64,000 nucleotides of DNA from Tetrahymena elliotti 4EA (lineage: Eukaryota > Ciliophora > Oligohymenophorea > Hymenostomatida > Tetrahymenidae): contig JH720306.1 of the NCBI GenBank assembly GCA_000231825.2, positions 539,784-603,783 on the forward strand, given 5' to 3'. This document shows positions 13,501 through 25,278 of the stretch, piece after piece. Within the stretch, counting starts at the first letter, position 1, and every line of letters starts with the position of its first letter. The position numbers and the translations under genes are program-made. The notes beneath the pieces were generated by a model. That model was not told the origin of the DNA and did not search any database. It was given only the letters and a program-made list of their open reading frames with translations.

Positions 13501-14289
13501 AATTCTTAAAATACCAATTCATTTGGAAACATAGGAAGAGGATCTAATAATAGTAACTTCCACAATGCTAATTCCTCTACTAGCTAAGCAGTACCATAAT
13601 CATCTAATTTCTAAAATAACACTAATAATTAGTCATACTTTTAGGCAAATAATAACAAGAATTAGAATTACTTTAGTCCTTTAGGTGTCAATAATTAAGC
13701 ATAGTCTCAAAATAACACAGTTGGATAGCAACATGGTATTTAAAATAAAGCTAATAATTACTTAGTTAACATGTCCTCAAATAACCTAATTCTTAATCCT
13801 AACAACTCTACTGCAAACACAACAGCAACAGCTTCCCCAACAACAGCTTCATCATAAAATATGGCAAATTCATTGTAATCGAGTGCCTTTATTTAGTCTG
13901 TTAGCAACTATCTACTAGCTTTTGGTAACGCTAATACTCCATAAGCTTAACAAAATGTGATTGAAAACCTTAGAAATGAAATAATTAATAATAAGCAAGA
14001 ATTTAAGCAACTTTAGGATACCGATATAAAAAATAAAGCTATTTCAATTTTAATTAAGCAAATGATATCAAACTTAATTAACTAAGAGCAAAGAGTCGGC
14101 GAAGTTCTACAAATTAATGAGACTGATAAAATCAAAGCTAACATTGATCATTTTATTTAATTCAAAGAAGAAATTTGTCAACTCTTCACTAGTAGCGTTT
14201 TTAGTCCAGAAGAAATTGTGAAAGTAATTGAAGATTAAAATAAACTCATACAAAAATGTGAATACCTAGTCAAGTTAAAAACATCCTGA
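10513..14289 (+). CDS. PABP-like RRM protein with giant His/Asn/Gln tract
   Basis: Single exon of 1258 residues from ATG at 10513 to TGA at 14287. Hundreds of in-frame TAA/TAG codons are read as Gln. RRM1 is at about residues 9-80 (RNP2-like TILIHNIP, ending MNFHTIQGEEINIQF, very like poly(A)-binding protein RRM1). RRM2 is at about 96-170 (NIVIKNVP, ELFEAFSMYGDI, RNP1-like VGIGYVQF). Two weaker RRM-like stretches follow (YVVIFIKNFM and HLICFGVRPTITHEKIKQWL). Residues of about 510-1130 are low-complexity Asn/Gln/His/Ser, including a run of six His, and resemble prion-like condensate-forming tracts. A helical tail of about 120 residues ends the protein. It sits where PABPs carry MLLE but does not match it clearly. 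I infer a cytoplasmic mRNA-binding, poly(A)-binding-type protein, with divergent RRMs 3 and 4. Confidence 0.85.
12118..12360 (+). repeat. His/Asn codon repeat inside the RRM protein
   Basis: Coding low-complexity DNA built from CAT/CAC/AAT/AAC/TAT codons, including CATCATCATCATCACCAT near 12128. It encodes HHHHHH and repeated NHN/HHHH motifs. The opposite strand appears as a long open frame of Met/Ile/Val only because of this repeat. Confidence 0.85.
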
Positions 14290-15539
14290 GTTGATTGATT
14301 ATGTTTGTTGATAAATTCAATAAATTTATTTAAACCATTTATAAATAACACTTAAGAGTTTATCTATCTATCTTTTCACCTATTACATAAATAAAAATCA
14401 CATAAAAATCACTCAATCAATCCCCATATTTTTAATAATCAATCAAACACCTTATAAGCTATTTTAGCTAACATCATTTCTGTTTCAAAGATTACATACA
14501 TACAAACATCCGAATTAAATTCTTCTCGTATTATAACGACAAGTAGTATTTAAACATAAAACTTATTTAGATGACCATAAATAATTTATTTGAGATTTAA
14601 GTGATAGATAAATCTTTATTAATTCATATATTAATTTCTTGTTTCAAATTCAAATTTTATTTATAATTTAAGTTTAATATTACACAGATTTCCTCTTTAA
14701 ACTTTACATATGTATATCTAATCGAAATACTTTAATATTCATTTATTATTTAAAATTCACTTTCTTCCCTCTAAAAAAATCTTCCTCATATTTTTATCTA
14801 ATTTTGAAAAAAAACAAAATTTATTTTAATTGAGATGAAATCAAAATAGAAAAAATAAACTTCTTAAATTATTTTTTTATCATATTATTTTCTCTCACAT
14901 AAAAGTAATTAATCTTAGTAGTTTCTTTTTTTATTTATTATAAAATCTTTAAGTAAATATGCTAAGGTTTTATTTTTTAAATGAAAGAATTCAAAAAATT
15001 ATTCAATAAAAGATAATTTAATTTAAATTTTTTATTTTTTTGAAGCAAATTTTAAAATTTTAAATTAGAACATATTTAAAACTACTTCAATTAAATATGG
15101 AAAATCTTTGTTTATTTAATCAGAGATTTATTTTAAAATTCAAATTTGATCGTTTTTTGATGTTTTGAAAAGTGTGAAATGAATTTTTTGAAGTGTTATT
15201 TTTTAATTTTATTCAAATATTTGAATTTATTGCTACTGAATAGCTTTTTTGTAAAATTAGAATTAAATAATTGAAAAAGATTATTCTGAGTGAATAGATT
15301 AAAGTGGGAGAAATAATTAAATATAACAAAAACAAGGAATTTATTTGGAAGAGTAAGAATGAGAAATAATTTTAATTAAGGTGTTTGTTTATAAGATAGT
15401 TTTTGTGAATTATAAGTTATGGATTTGAAATATTAAAACTAGGTAGGCAACATGTAAATCTAATCTAGTAAGTAGTTAGTTGACTATTAAGTTCTAATTC
15501 AAAAACAATACTCTCTATTGGTTATTTAAATCAATTAAA
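14290..15539. other. intergenic AT-rich spacer
   Basis: Spacer between convergent 3' ends. No open frame with protein-like composition was found. Confidence 0.6.
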
Positions 15540-17475
15540 TCAGTATTTTCTAGTCCAAGGCTTTTTATTGGTAGGTTCCTTAAATTCTCTATCCAAGATA
15601 GTAGCTTCGACATTAGGATTTTCTTCGAAGTACTTTTTGGCTTCATCGTATCTTTTGTATTATTATTGATATGCTTTGAAACTATCAGGGAAGTGGAACA
15701 AGTCCTACTCATAAGGATCATAGTTCTTCTTCCAGAATTCACTTTCAAGAGGAGGTAAATTTTCTCTCATAAATACTCTGTTTGTTGAAAATAAAAGCAA
15801 GTTTAATCAATGAAAATTATGTAATTTATTTATAATCCTACCTTTATTCAATGTATTCTTCTTCTTCACCTTCCATGGGGAAACCTAAGTCTCTCATCTT
15901 TTGTAAAGCTAAAGATTCGTGATCATACTCAGCTTCAGCTGTCTTTTATTTAATACAAATATCATAAATTAGAGAAGATATTCTAATTAAATATCTAAAT
16001 GTAAGTAATTACAATTCTATCAAAATCGTTGAGGATTTCTCTGAAGCTCTTTTCAGTTTCTATTATTTAAAAATGAAATATTTAGATATTTAGTCAGCTA
16101 ATAGTTAATTAGTTAGTTAGGTTGTTAGAGTTAATTTGATTTGATTTTATCTTTTTTTAAATGAATAAGATATAAATTTATAAATGATATTTATTAATCT
16201 AGCAATTTATTGACTGACTGATTATCAAGGGATATTCAAACTTAATCCAAAATATTCTATGTAATATCAGACATTAATATCTATATGGAATTAATCAATT
16301 ATTTTCAAAAAGTAAGTCATTTATATCATTTATTTATCTTATCAATCTTTCTTTATGCTAAAATATGTTTTTTTTATCAATATAAATTAATTGTTTTGCT
16401 ACCTTCAGCATGAATACGAGCTAATTGAACGCATTCTTGGTGATGTTCTTACAAAACTTATCTTTCTTCAGGAGTAATATCTCTTAAATATTAAGCAGGA
16501 GATCCAGCCCAAATCTTTTATTTATAATAAAAAGCATTAATTTAAAGTTTATTCAAATTTGTGCTAGGTGAATTAATTCTTTCGCTTTATGTATGCTACT
16601 ATTTAGCTATTTTATCCTGATAATATCTTAAAATCATTTAAAATCTTTTTGACTATTTTGGAATTTAATTATGTATTTTAAGTTATCCTAACGAGTTGTG
16701 TGAGATAGATTGTAATAGTTAATCCTAAATTATTTTTAATTACTTGGTTGGAAGGAACTTGGGTGTTTTCAGGGACTACTGAACCAGCAGCAACAACGGC
16801 ATTAGAAGCGAGATTGCAACCGGTAGAGACAGTGGAACCCATACCAACAAAGGAATTATCATTAATCTTAGAAGCCTGAATGTAAGAGTTAGGTCCAATA
16901 AAAACATTGTCTCCAATTTAAGTTTTTAAATTTTATTTGCCAGATTAAATGTTAACTAAATCTTAAATAACAGTTTGTTTGCCAACTTCAATAGGTCCTT
17001 ATTCACCTCTAAGAGTGGCACCGTACCAGATTGAGGAACCTTCCTTAGTAATAACATCACCAATAACTACGCTATTTGGGGCAACAAAATCGCTCTAATT
17101 TTATCAAAAAAATGTGAATTTTGAAGTTGCTTATTTTTTTCTAGTCTGAATTTGATAATTAAAAAATTTCTTCTTATGTTGATGGCTTTTTATCTTAAAA
17201 TATTTTTTAAATCTGGAATAATATTTTAATATAAGCTGCGAATTGCTATTTGGTATTTGCTAATATGATAAATAAAAACATACATCGCTAATAGAAGGAA
17301 TCTTATTAGTAGCTCTAATATTTCTCAAAGAAGGTACTAAACGATCATCAGAAGTATAAGGTTATTATATATTGAGACCAGTTTAGGCAAGAGTCTTGCC
17401 GATTCTACGATACAATGGTCCTAAAAAGGTCATTGAAAACTTTTCATAAGCATCAAATAATCTAAGTCTTAACAT
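15540..17475 (-). CDS. gamma-carbonic-anhydrase-like mitochondrial protein (complex I type)
   Basis: Six exons (17475-17284, 17094-16744, 16514-16403, 16059-16013, 15942-15842, 15777-15540) give 346 residues with every phase consistent. Residues 1-64 match the N-terminus of plant mitochondrial gamma-CAs (amphipathic start, RRIGKTLAQTG, DRLVPSLRN). Residues of about 65-190 are a left-handed beta-helix: FVAPNSVVIGDV, SSIWYGATLRGEQG, IGDNVFIGPNSYIQ, FVGMGSTVS, VVAAGSVVPENT, then WAGSPAQYLRDITPEE. In plants and ciliates such proteins form a heterotrimer on the matrix arm-membrane junction of respiratory complex I. The histidines that bind zinc in active gamma-CAs are absent: the position after IQD reads LVNIQ and IGH is IGP. 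A charged extension of about 120 residues, ending near KKPWTRKY, is not found in bacterial enzymes. I infer a structural, non-catalytic complex I subunit. Confidence 0.92.
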
Positions 17476-18565
17476 CTCTATTGATATTTATTTATTTGCT
17501 TTATTTCCCTTTTTTTATCTTTATCTTTTAATGCAAATATGTTAATATTATTTATTTAATAATTTCTTTTGTTTTATTTAAGTGGATTCTTTTCAGATAT
17601 TCACACCCAATCTCTTTAATATTTTCTCTTTATTTCAATTTTATTTTACTAATTTACTACTATTTTTTCTTTCTCTTTCTAAATGCATTCACCATGACAA
17701 TCAAACAAAAAAGACATATTATCTATCATTACTTATCATATATACATATACTCATTCAGATAAAAACCCTTTAAATACATTCAATTAAACTAAAATATAA
17801 TTCAATGTGTTCATCTCATTTCATTTTCAAATAGAATTTCAGTACAAACTAACAAACAAACCTAACACACAAATCATAATTAGGTTTGTAAATTAAAAAT
17901 TTTTAAAAAAAGATTTTAGAAATATAATATCTTTAGATAAAATTCGAAAGATCTTTAAACTTAAATTTAATTAATGTTGCTCTATTTAAGCTATTTTAAA
18001 TTCTTTTTATTAATTAAATAAAATATTATTTGCCAAATACATATATTGCCAAATAAAATCCATATGAATTATTTACATAAACTAATGAGTTTCATTTAAT
18101 AATTTTAGTTAAATCCCATAAAATTTCTTTACGATATGGCTTTAGTTATTCTTAGATTAAACTATATTATATAACTATCTTTTACTTTTAAATTTGACTT
18201 TATTTAACTTCTCTCATCAGTCTTTCAAGGATACAGTCTCCTTTGAATTCTATCAAAATAAATATTTTACTCGAAAATAATTAAATAACATCTTTAATAA
18301 TATCTTTATATAATTCACTATCTTTGTCAAACATTTTCCATCTTTTAATATTAATAAATAAAATTATAATTGTGTTGGTATATTTTTATTAATTTTATTT
18401 ACTTTTATATATTGAAGATAAACTATTTTAATTATTAAATCTTATTTTATGTCAAAATTTTAACTAAGTTAAACACTTTTTTTGTTGTCTCTATACTTAT
18501 TATCTTACACCTTATTTTTTAAAAGGTTAACAAATAATTCTTAATTAATTAAATAAAATAAATTA
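17476..18565. other. intergenic AT-rich spacer
   Basis: Upstream of the gamma-CA-like gene and downstream of the LRR relic. An open frame at 17582-17788 (+) is Phe/Leu/Ser-rich, without motif or similarity, and is not accepted as a gene. Confidence 0.55.
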
Positions 18566-20005
18566 CTCGCTAAGATTAACATGAAAGCTCTCTAAGCATT
18601 TTATATTCTATTCTAAAACTTCTCTTATACTATTAAGTAATTAACTCATTCCTTTATCTGTTACTTAAGTCCAACTATTAAATTTCGAAATAAATTTTCA
18701 AAAAAGATATCGTAATTTAATTTTAAATGTTTCAAAATTTTTTCAACAAAAAATTAAATAATTATATCTACTTTGAGCCTATCAAAGAAAAATTCTTTAA
18801 ATTATTTGAATTCTTTTTAGCAAATTTAGAGATTTGTTAAGATAAGAATATGACATCATCATCTTTTAATTGCTACCAACTTTTAAAAATACATTAATAA
18901 GATGAAATATTTTCATAGAATAAATAATATTTACTTACTAATCCATGTTAAGTGTAAAAGAGGAAGTTTTAATTTCAGAAAAAGAATTAAAAAGTCTTTC
19001 AAATCCATTTCTTTAAACTTTAGAAATACTTCAAATAAAATTAAGATTTAAATAATATTTCTTTAAGTAAATCTACTGTTAAAGATTTATGAAAATTTCA
19101 TCATTTAAAGTTTAATTAAGATTAAGCTTATCTAAAGTTTTTCCTATAAAATTTAGGCCTGTTTCCTAGATATGCCACCACCTATATTAATTTAAAAATA
19201 TTATTAAAATTTAAGAGAAATAATTATGATATACCAAGAAAAATTAAGTTTTAAAGTTTTAATAGGACAGGTTAAGCAAATGTTAATAAGTGAATCTCCT
19301 AATTAAATAATATCAAGTTCAGTACATTTATCCCAGCTAATAAATTTTATTTAATAATCTAAGTAAGTTAATTCTAAAACATAAGTAAAAACAACATTAC
19401 CTTGAAAAGTCTAAATCCAAATAAAATATATTCTTTTTTCTATGAAGATCATTTAAAATAGATGTAATATTTTATATAAGGGTGACTGGAGCGCTATTCC
19501 ATCTAATTTTTCAAGTTTAAATTACTAAAATTTCAACAATTTTTTAATTATATTACCCTGATAGATTTAGAGTAAATTGCTTAAGTTAGCATACTTTTAA
19601 AATATCTCTTACTTTTACAGTAAGATCACTTACTTGTTCCTCTCCACACAAATTCCATCTGTTAGTTTTAAATTATATATATCTAAACTCTTTTTTATTA
19701 ATATTATACAGCTTACTTTTCAAATAATAGCTTTAAATTTTCTAGACTTTGAGCATCAGATAGATAATTTAATATATTAGTAACTACATTCATACTCTTC
19801 TTTTAGTTTAATTGGTTTATAAGGGGTTAATTTTTCCTTTAAATGAAATAATTATATGTTTTATTAGAATTTTTAACCTAAATTAATCATTTTACAGGTT
19901 ACAATCAAAAATAAGTTCTTTTAAATCCTTTTGATTATTGAATAGATGCTTAAGATAATCCATTTTGTCTTAAAGAATCACCATTTCCGATCTAATTAGA
20001 AACAT
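18566..20005 (-). pseudogene. decayed leucine-rich-repeat protein gene
   Basis: Read on the minus strand, successive pieces are clearly LRR-like: DLKELIFDCNL, DAQSLENLKLLFEK, LKQFTLNLSGQ, YLDLDFSR, CPIKTLKLNFS, TLDKLNLNQTLND, GFERLFNSFSEIK, LKDDDVIFLSQQISKFAKK and VTDKGMSQLLNS. Several pieces join at GT...AG boundaries with the same phase, so one repeat per exon was probably the original layout. Two in-frame TGA codons (19511-19513 and 19031-19033) fall inside repeats that otherwise read straight through, and some junctions have no usable splice site. This fits a degenerated member of the large Tetrahymena LRR families. A working gene with unusual splicing cannot be wholly excluded. The boundaries are approximate. 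Confidence 0.65.
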
Positions 20006-20553
20006 AATTTGATTGTAATAATATCAAAAATGAATTATTTTACAATCTAATGAGTATCTAATCAAAATTATATTGCTTTTAACAGTCAGTGGTCTAGCCT
20101 AGAAGGTTTTATTTAACATTTTTATATAAACTTTAATCTAAATTTATGGTTTACTTTACTAATTCTACATTTCCTTCCTTGATATTATTGCTAAAAAATA
20201 AAAATTGATAGAAGTTAATTCAAATTAATTATCTTTTTTAAAATTTTGCAAAGATACACAAAACTAATTGTAAATAAATAAATAAACTTTTTATAATAAA
20301 ATAAAATAAATTATTTTTAGGGCGTTTGTTGAATAAGTTTAAAAAGGATTATTTAAATTTTATTAATTAAATTATTTCTATTATAAATATTAAATGGGAA
20401 TATATCAAAATTTGTGGCGCGACTCTTTAATAATAAACTAAAAATATTATTTAAAAAAGAAATTATTAATTATTAACAAATATATTAATTAATTTATAAA
20501 AAATTATTGGTTAAAGATACTATTTGATATTCATAAATAAATAAACAAAGCAA
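20006..20553. other. intergenic AT-rich spacer
   Basis: About 550 bases of A/T-rich DNA between the LRR relic and the BCNT gene, presumably including the BCNT promoter. Nothing specific can be recognised. Confidence 0.55.
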
Positions 20554-21487
20554 ATGTCTGGAGAAGGTTTACTAAAAATTAATTTATAAGATTTAGAAGA
20601 GGAAGAAGAAGATGAGGATTATGTTCCTTAAGCAAATGAAATTGAAGAATATAATAGAGAGAAAAAAGACCTCAAAGATTTAAAAAAGAAAAAGAAATAA
20701 GAAGATCTACATCAAGAGATTTTAGAATCATGGAATTAATTAAAGTAGGAAGTTAGGGAAAAAGAAATGAATTAGATAAATTAAATCAGAAAGTAAACAG
20801 AAATGCTGCTTAAAGATAAGGATATGCTATTGCAAATAGCTAAAAAAGCTCTTCGCTTAAACGAAGATGATAAATAAAGAAAAGTTATATTTGCTGGTTA
20901 AGAGTTTATTGTAGATTCAAGTGGTGAAATCGTCGGCAGAGCAGATGAATAGGCTTATTTAAAAGAATTTTAGCTTTTTGAAAGCAAGGAAATAAGTTAA
21001 ATGAAATTTGAAGAATAAAAAAATATCAAAGAAGAAATTATTGAAGAAAAAAAGGAAGAGCAACCACAAGAAATAATTAGTAAAAAAATATATAAAATAT
21101 ATCAATTTAAATGTTAATATTAATGAATTTATTGTATTAGTTGAAGAAAAAAATAAAGCAGAAGAGGAAGTAGTAGTAGTAGAAGAAAAAGAAGTGAAAG
21201 TTGAAGTATAAGAACCAGTATAGTAAATGGGATAAGAAGAAAAACATAGACTAGACATGAAAAACAGATTTTAATACTTATAAAAAGTTATGGATAAAAT
21301 CAATAGTAAATCAAAAAGTATCACATCAATTCACAAATCAAAGCTTGATTGGAAATCTTTCACTAAAAAGGAGAAGTTAGAAAAAAAATTCGAATAAAAT
21401 AGAAAAGCAGGTTATCTAGATAAATAAAATTTTATAGCAAAGGCTACAGAAAAACAAAAATAAATTTAAAAGTCAACAAGAAGATGA
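20554..21487 (+). CDS. BCNT/CFDP1/Swc5-family chromatin protein
   Basis: Two exons, 20554-21079 and 21141-21487 (61-base intron), encode 290 residues. The N-terminus is acidic with LEEEEEDEDYVP, a motif typical of BCNT proteins, followed by Lys/Glu-rich coiled coil. The C-terminal 60 residues match the BCNT-C domain: SKLDWKSFTKKEKLEKKFEQ, then NRKAGYLDKQNFIAKAT. In yeast Swc5 and metazoan CFDP1 this domain serves the SWR1/SRCAP remodeller, which exchanges H2A for H2A.Z in nucleosomes. I infer the same role here. There is an internal segment with VIFAGQEFIVDSSGEIVG that I do not assign. The length is close to that of family members. Confidence 0.9.
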
Positions 21488-21833
21488 CCCACATATATAT
21501 ATAAATAGAAATTTAATTATTAAATTAATAGAATATATCGTAACATAAAACGAATAATCTGAAATATTCCTACCTAGATACCAACCTATCTATCTATTAT
21601 TAATATGAAAAAGATTAAGCAAATATTTTAAAACCAAATTTAAAATTATTGTTGGTAAGAAAGTTTTTTTTATTATTAGACATTAAGTTGACTAACATAA
21701 ATATATTAAGATATATTTACATATATTCTACTTTTAGACTAAGTTAAAATATATTTGAAAGTAGTAAATTGTTTAATTCTATTACCAAAGATATTTTTTA
21801 TTTTCTATAATTTAATGTTAAATAATTTTTTAC
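21488..21833. other. short intergenic spacer between convergent genes
   Basis: About 350 bases separating the 3' ends of the BCNT gene and the CCDC177-like gene. No further feature was seen. Confidence 0.6.
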
Positions 21834-24800
21834 TCAAGCTTCTACGTTTTCTTCTTACTAATCATTTTGTTCTTTTAAAAATAATAAATAAATTGAAATT
21901 TTATTATAATTATGTATTTACCATTTTAGTTTTTTGATAAATTGTTTGATTTTAGTCTTTTACCTTAATGACTGGTTTACAAATTTCTTTAAGGTGAGTG
22001 AGAGCTTTAAAGTTCTCTAGTTGGTCTATCAAAATCTACCATAGATCTAGACATAATTTGCTCTTCAGAATCTATGATTGTAAATTAAAGGTAATATCTT
22101 AATTTAAAATAATGAATTTACCTAGTGGGATGTTATATTTTTATGATATTTTATCAACATTGATTTCCTTTCCACTTTAGAACAATTTATTTAAGTCACG
22201 TTTTAAAGTCTATTTAGCTACTTCTGTTTATCTTAAGATAGTTTCTTTCTCATAAAGTGCATTTCTCTATTCTTAGCTAAAATATTGATAGAAAATATAA
22301 TTTGGAATATTAAGATATTACAATAAATTTACTCTCTTTATCTTCTCCTCTCTTCAAACTAAGATAGTCTCTCATTAATGATTGCTTTTTTATTTTCTTA
22401 CTAATTTTAAATTCTTTAAATATTTTCTTGTGCATTCAGTAGCTTCATAAGCTTAAGATTAGACTGAGTTTAAAAGAACCATTTCTTTTAATTTTGCAGA
22501 TTCTATTATATTAATAAGAAAAAAATATTTGCTGTAAAAGAAGAAGAATAACAAATATTAATTGATGATTATTTCTCAAGAACACAGATAAAAAATGGAT
22601 GAACTTAAAAATTAATTTATTATTTATTTTAAGAAGGAAATTATGAATGATTTTTTACATTTGCTTTTTCTGTTGCAGCTCTTTCTTTCATCAAATACTT
22701 TTAATGTCTTTTATTTAATTCTGTTTCAACAATCAACTATTTCTTTTTAACAATTTCTTCTTCTTTTTTTCTTTTTTCAAATAACTTTTCTTAAATAATT
22801 CTCTCTCGAATAATGTCTCTTTCATGCTTTCTTTATTCTTCTCTATCAAGTTAACTCATAAATTCCTAATTAGTAGAACTCATAGTCATTTCCCTAAAAT
22901 TCTATAAATAATTTTTTAGATTTTCCTAATCTTTAAAACAAATTAAAATAATTATATACACTAGCACTCTTCATTCTAGATTCCTTATGCAAATTTTCAT
23001 TTATTTTGCTAATTTGTTAATTTGATCTAATTCTTTCAATCATTTTTTATCTTTCTTCTAAAACTCTTTACTTTTGTTCTTATTCCTGTTTGATTTTTAT
23101 TAAATTAAAACCCATAAAATATCTTAAATAAATACCATTCTTTTCTTTTCTAATCTCTTTTAATTCTCTTCATTTTGTTTATTATATTTCTCAATTGCCT
23201 TCTCTCCTTTTTCGTCTCGTTTTTATCCTCTTTTTTAAGTTTAACAAAGAGAAATAAATCTCAAATAATTTAAACTTGTAAAAACCTAATTACACTCTTT
23301 AAATGTATTATTAGAAGAGTTGCTATCTTTGATGAAACTTTTCCTCCTTCTCTTAGTATTTTTTTTCAACTTATTGTCTCTTTTACTCATCTTTTTAAGC
23401 TATTGTTGAAAGAGCAACCTAAGATTTCACTATCTATTTTAATAATATTTTCATTTTAAATCAATAAACTGTGTTTAAAACAATTATTTTTGTACTTTTC
23501 TATCTGACTCGTCTTTTCTAAATCTTTAAATCATGGATTTTAAAGCTTAAAGATTGTGATTAGATGCTTCTTGCTTTTTTTAGTATTCTAACTCCTTAAC
23601 AATTCTCATATCAGCATCTTGCTATTTTAACTTTTCTAAATTTTGTTTTTTGAGGAGTTAATTTTCTTCAAACTTTGTTTTACAATAAAATGTTTTTGTT
23701 TGTTTGTTTGTTTGTTTGTTCATTTGATAGAAATTGAATGATTTTTACTTGTTTTCTTCTCCTTTATCTAATGATCTCTTTTTGCTAAGAAATCATAAAT
23801 AGACGTTGATCTTTCTTATTTGATTCTTCAAGTAATTTATGGGTTCTCATTTCGTTTCCAATCATATTCTCTATCTCCCTTCTCTATATTAAGTAGAAGC
23901 AAATATTATAAAGAGATAAAGTATAACAGTTTTGAAATTAAATAAATTTATCTTACCTAAAGATATTTTGTTTTTTAAAGTTTTGCATTCACAACCTGGC
24001 TAATATTGCTTTAATGTTCATGAGGAAAGAAAACTGATTTTTGCTAAGACTATATAAAACAAAATTATTAATTTAAAAAGCATCTTAATAGCCAAAAGAT
24101 GTATTAAATCAATCCAAACTAAATAAACATTACATCAAAATTTGATTCAGATTTATACTAACTCTGCATGATACTATTGTTCTTTAATATGACAGATTAC
24201 TGAAAAATTTTCTTATCGTCTCTTGATAAATTGTCATTAATTATATTCTCTCTTGCCTTGTTTTAATATAAAAGAATAATTCAAAAACATATGATTTGTT
24301 ACACCATTTTAATGAATGAAATCATTTATTTTAATTATGCTTAAAATTGTATTACTTTTATCACTTCTTATACTTTTTCTAATCTTCTTTTTTCAAAATT
24401 CTCTGATAATATTTTCAGTCCTTCTTCATTTAAGTTAGATTTATATTAAAGTGTTTTAGCTATTTCTTCAGGGCTTTTTTTAACAAGCATCTTAGGCTTT
24501 ATTCCAGTTATTTAACATGCCATTAATGATCTAGGTGAATTTATAATTGGCTCTCTATGATTTTCAGGATTAAAATTGAGAATCGAAATCAAATCTTCTT
24601 CATTTCCTTATTAACTGCCTTCATTTTATGAGTTATGTACTTAGCTATTTTACAGTTCTTACTAATTATGATCATATTATTCTTAATGATTATCCCCATT
24701 GTCATTGATTTAATGACTCTCATTATTTTCATGATTTTGTTAATCATTCTATTCATTATGATTCTCATTCTATTATATTTCATGATTCTCTGCTTAATCT

Positions 24801-24868
24801 GTTAGATCATTATAATGATCATCATTAATTTAGTTCTCTTTATGTTGCTCTTCTCCCTAATGTTCCAT
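21834..24868 (-). CDS. CCDC177-like coiled-coil protein
   Basis: Thirteen exons give 706 residues with all phases closing: 24868-24374, 24256-24134, 24049-23957, 23883-23749, 23672-23496, 23433-23294, 23229-23136, 23085-22960, 22925-22659, 22502-22333, 22276-22122, 22071-21964, 21871-21834. The first 90 residues are Asn/Gln/His/Glu-rich. Residues of about 95-165 carry DLISILNFNPEN, SPRSLMACQITGIKPKML and a charged helix, the same order as the conserved block of CCDC177 (SPRSLEAC...VKPVELL). Residues 200-620 are almost continuous charged coiled coil (RRREIENMIG..., EEKFHQRQQ, EERRRQRDQEQ). The tail is Ser/Gln-rich. The function of CCDC177 is not established. Coiled coils of this kind in ciliates are often axonemal or basal-body components, which is only an inference here. 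Confidence 0.85.
23695..23720. repeat. TTTG microsatellite in an intron
   Basis: About six TTTG units, lying inside the fourth intron of the CCDC177-like gene on the opposite strand, between the exons ending at 23749 and beginning at 23672. Confidence 0.85.
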
Positions 24869-25278
24869 TCTGTTACAATTCTAATATTTATTGGATCAAA
24901 TTCTATATAAACAATATTATTAGCAAATTATTTCTGCTTTATTATTACTTCTAAATTATTTGCAAAACAAGAAATTTAGTTTATTGTTTTTTGATTTGAT
25001 TTTATCATAAATAAGTTGTTTTTGATGAACTACATATAGAAATATATCTTAAAACAAGGAAATTGACTGATTGTTATTAAATTAATTAATATGTTTATCT
25101 ACTAAATAAAGGTCATATCTAATAAGCAAAATTTGTTTAAAAATATCTTGTTTGTATGAATGTATGTATTTAAAACTCACTGAACTGATTCAAAACAAAT
25201 ATATAATTTAAACAGTACATTTAAATAACTTTCATGTAATTAATATTCTTTTATTTATTCTTTCGTATACATTTTCAT
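24869..25278. other. spacer between two minus-strand genes
   Basis: About 410 bases between the stop of the MT-A70-like gene and the start of the CCDC177-like gene, both read leftwards. It should hold the polyadenylation site of the first and the promoter of the second. Nothing is recognisable by motif. Confidence 0.6.

Noticed and set aside
15515..15748. Minus-strand Lys/Ser/Thr-rich frame
   Set aside because: Out-of-frame shadow of the last exon of the gamma-CA-like gene.
17582..17788. Plus-strand 68-codon frame
   Set aside because: Lies upstream of the gamma-CA-like gene in A/T-rich DNA, with no motif and no support from splicing.
18566..20005. Reading the two in-frame TGAs of the LRR relic as selenocysteine
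   Set aside because: No neighbouring selenoprotein features, and several other junctions are also broken, so decay explains it better.
24589..24783. Minus-strand frame rich in Met/Ile/Lys
   Set aside because: Out-of-frame reading of the first exon of the CCDC177-like gene, where the true frame uses many TAA/TAG Gln codons.
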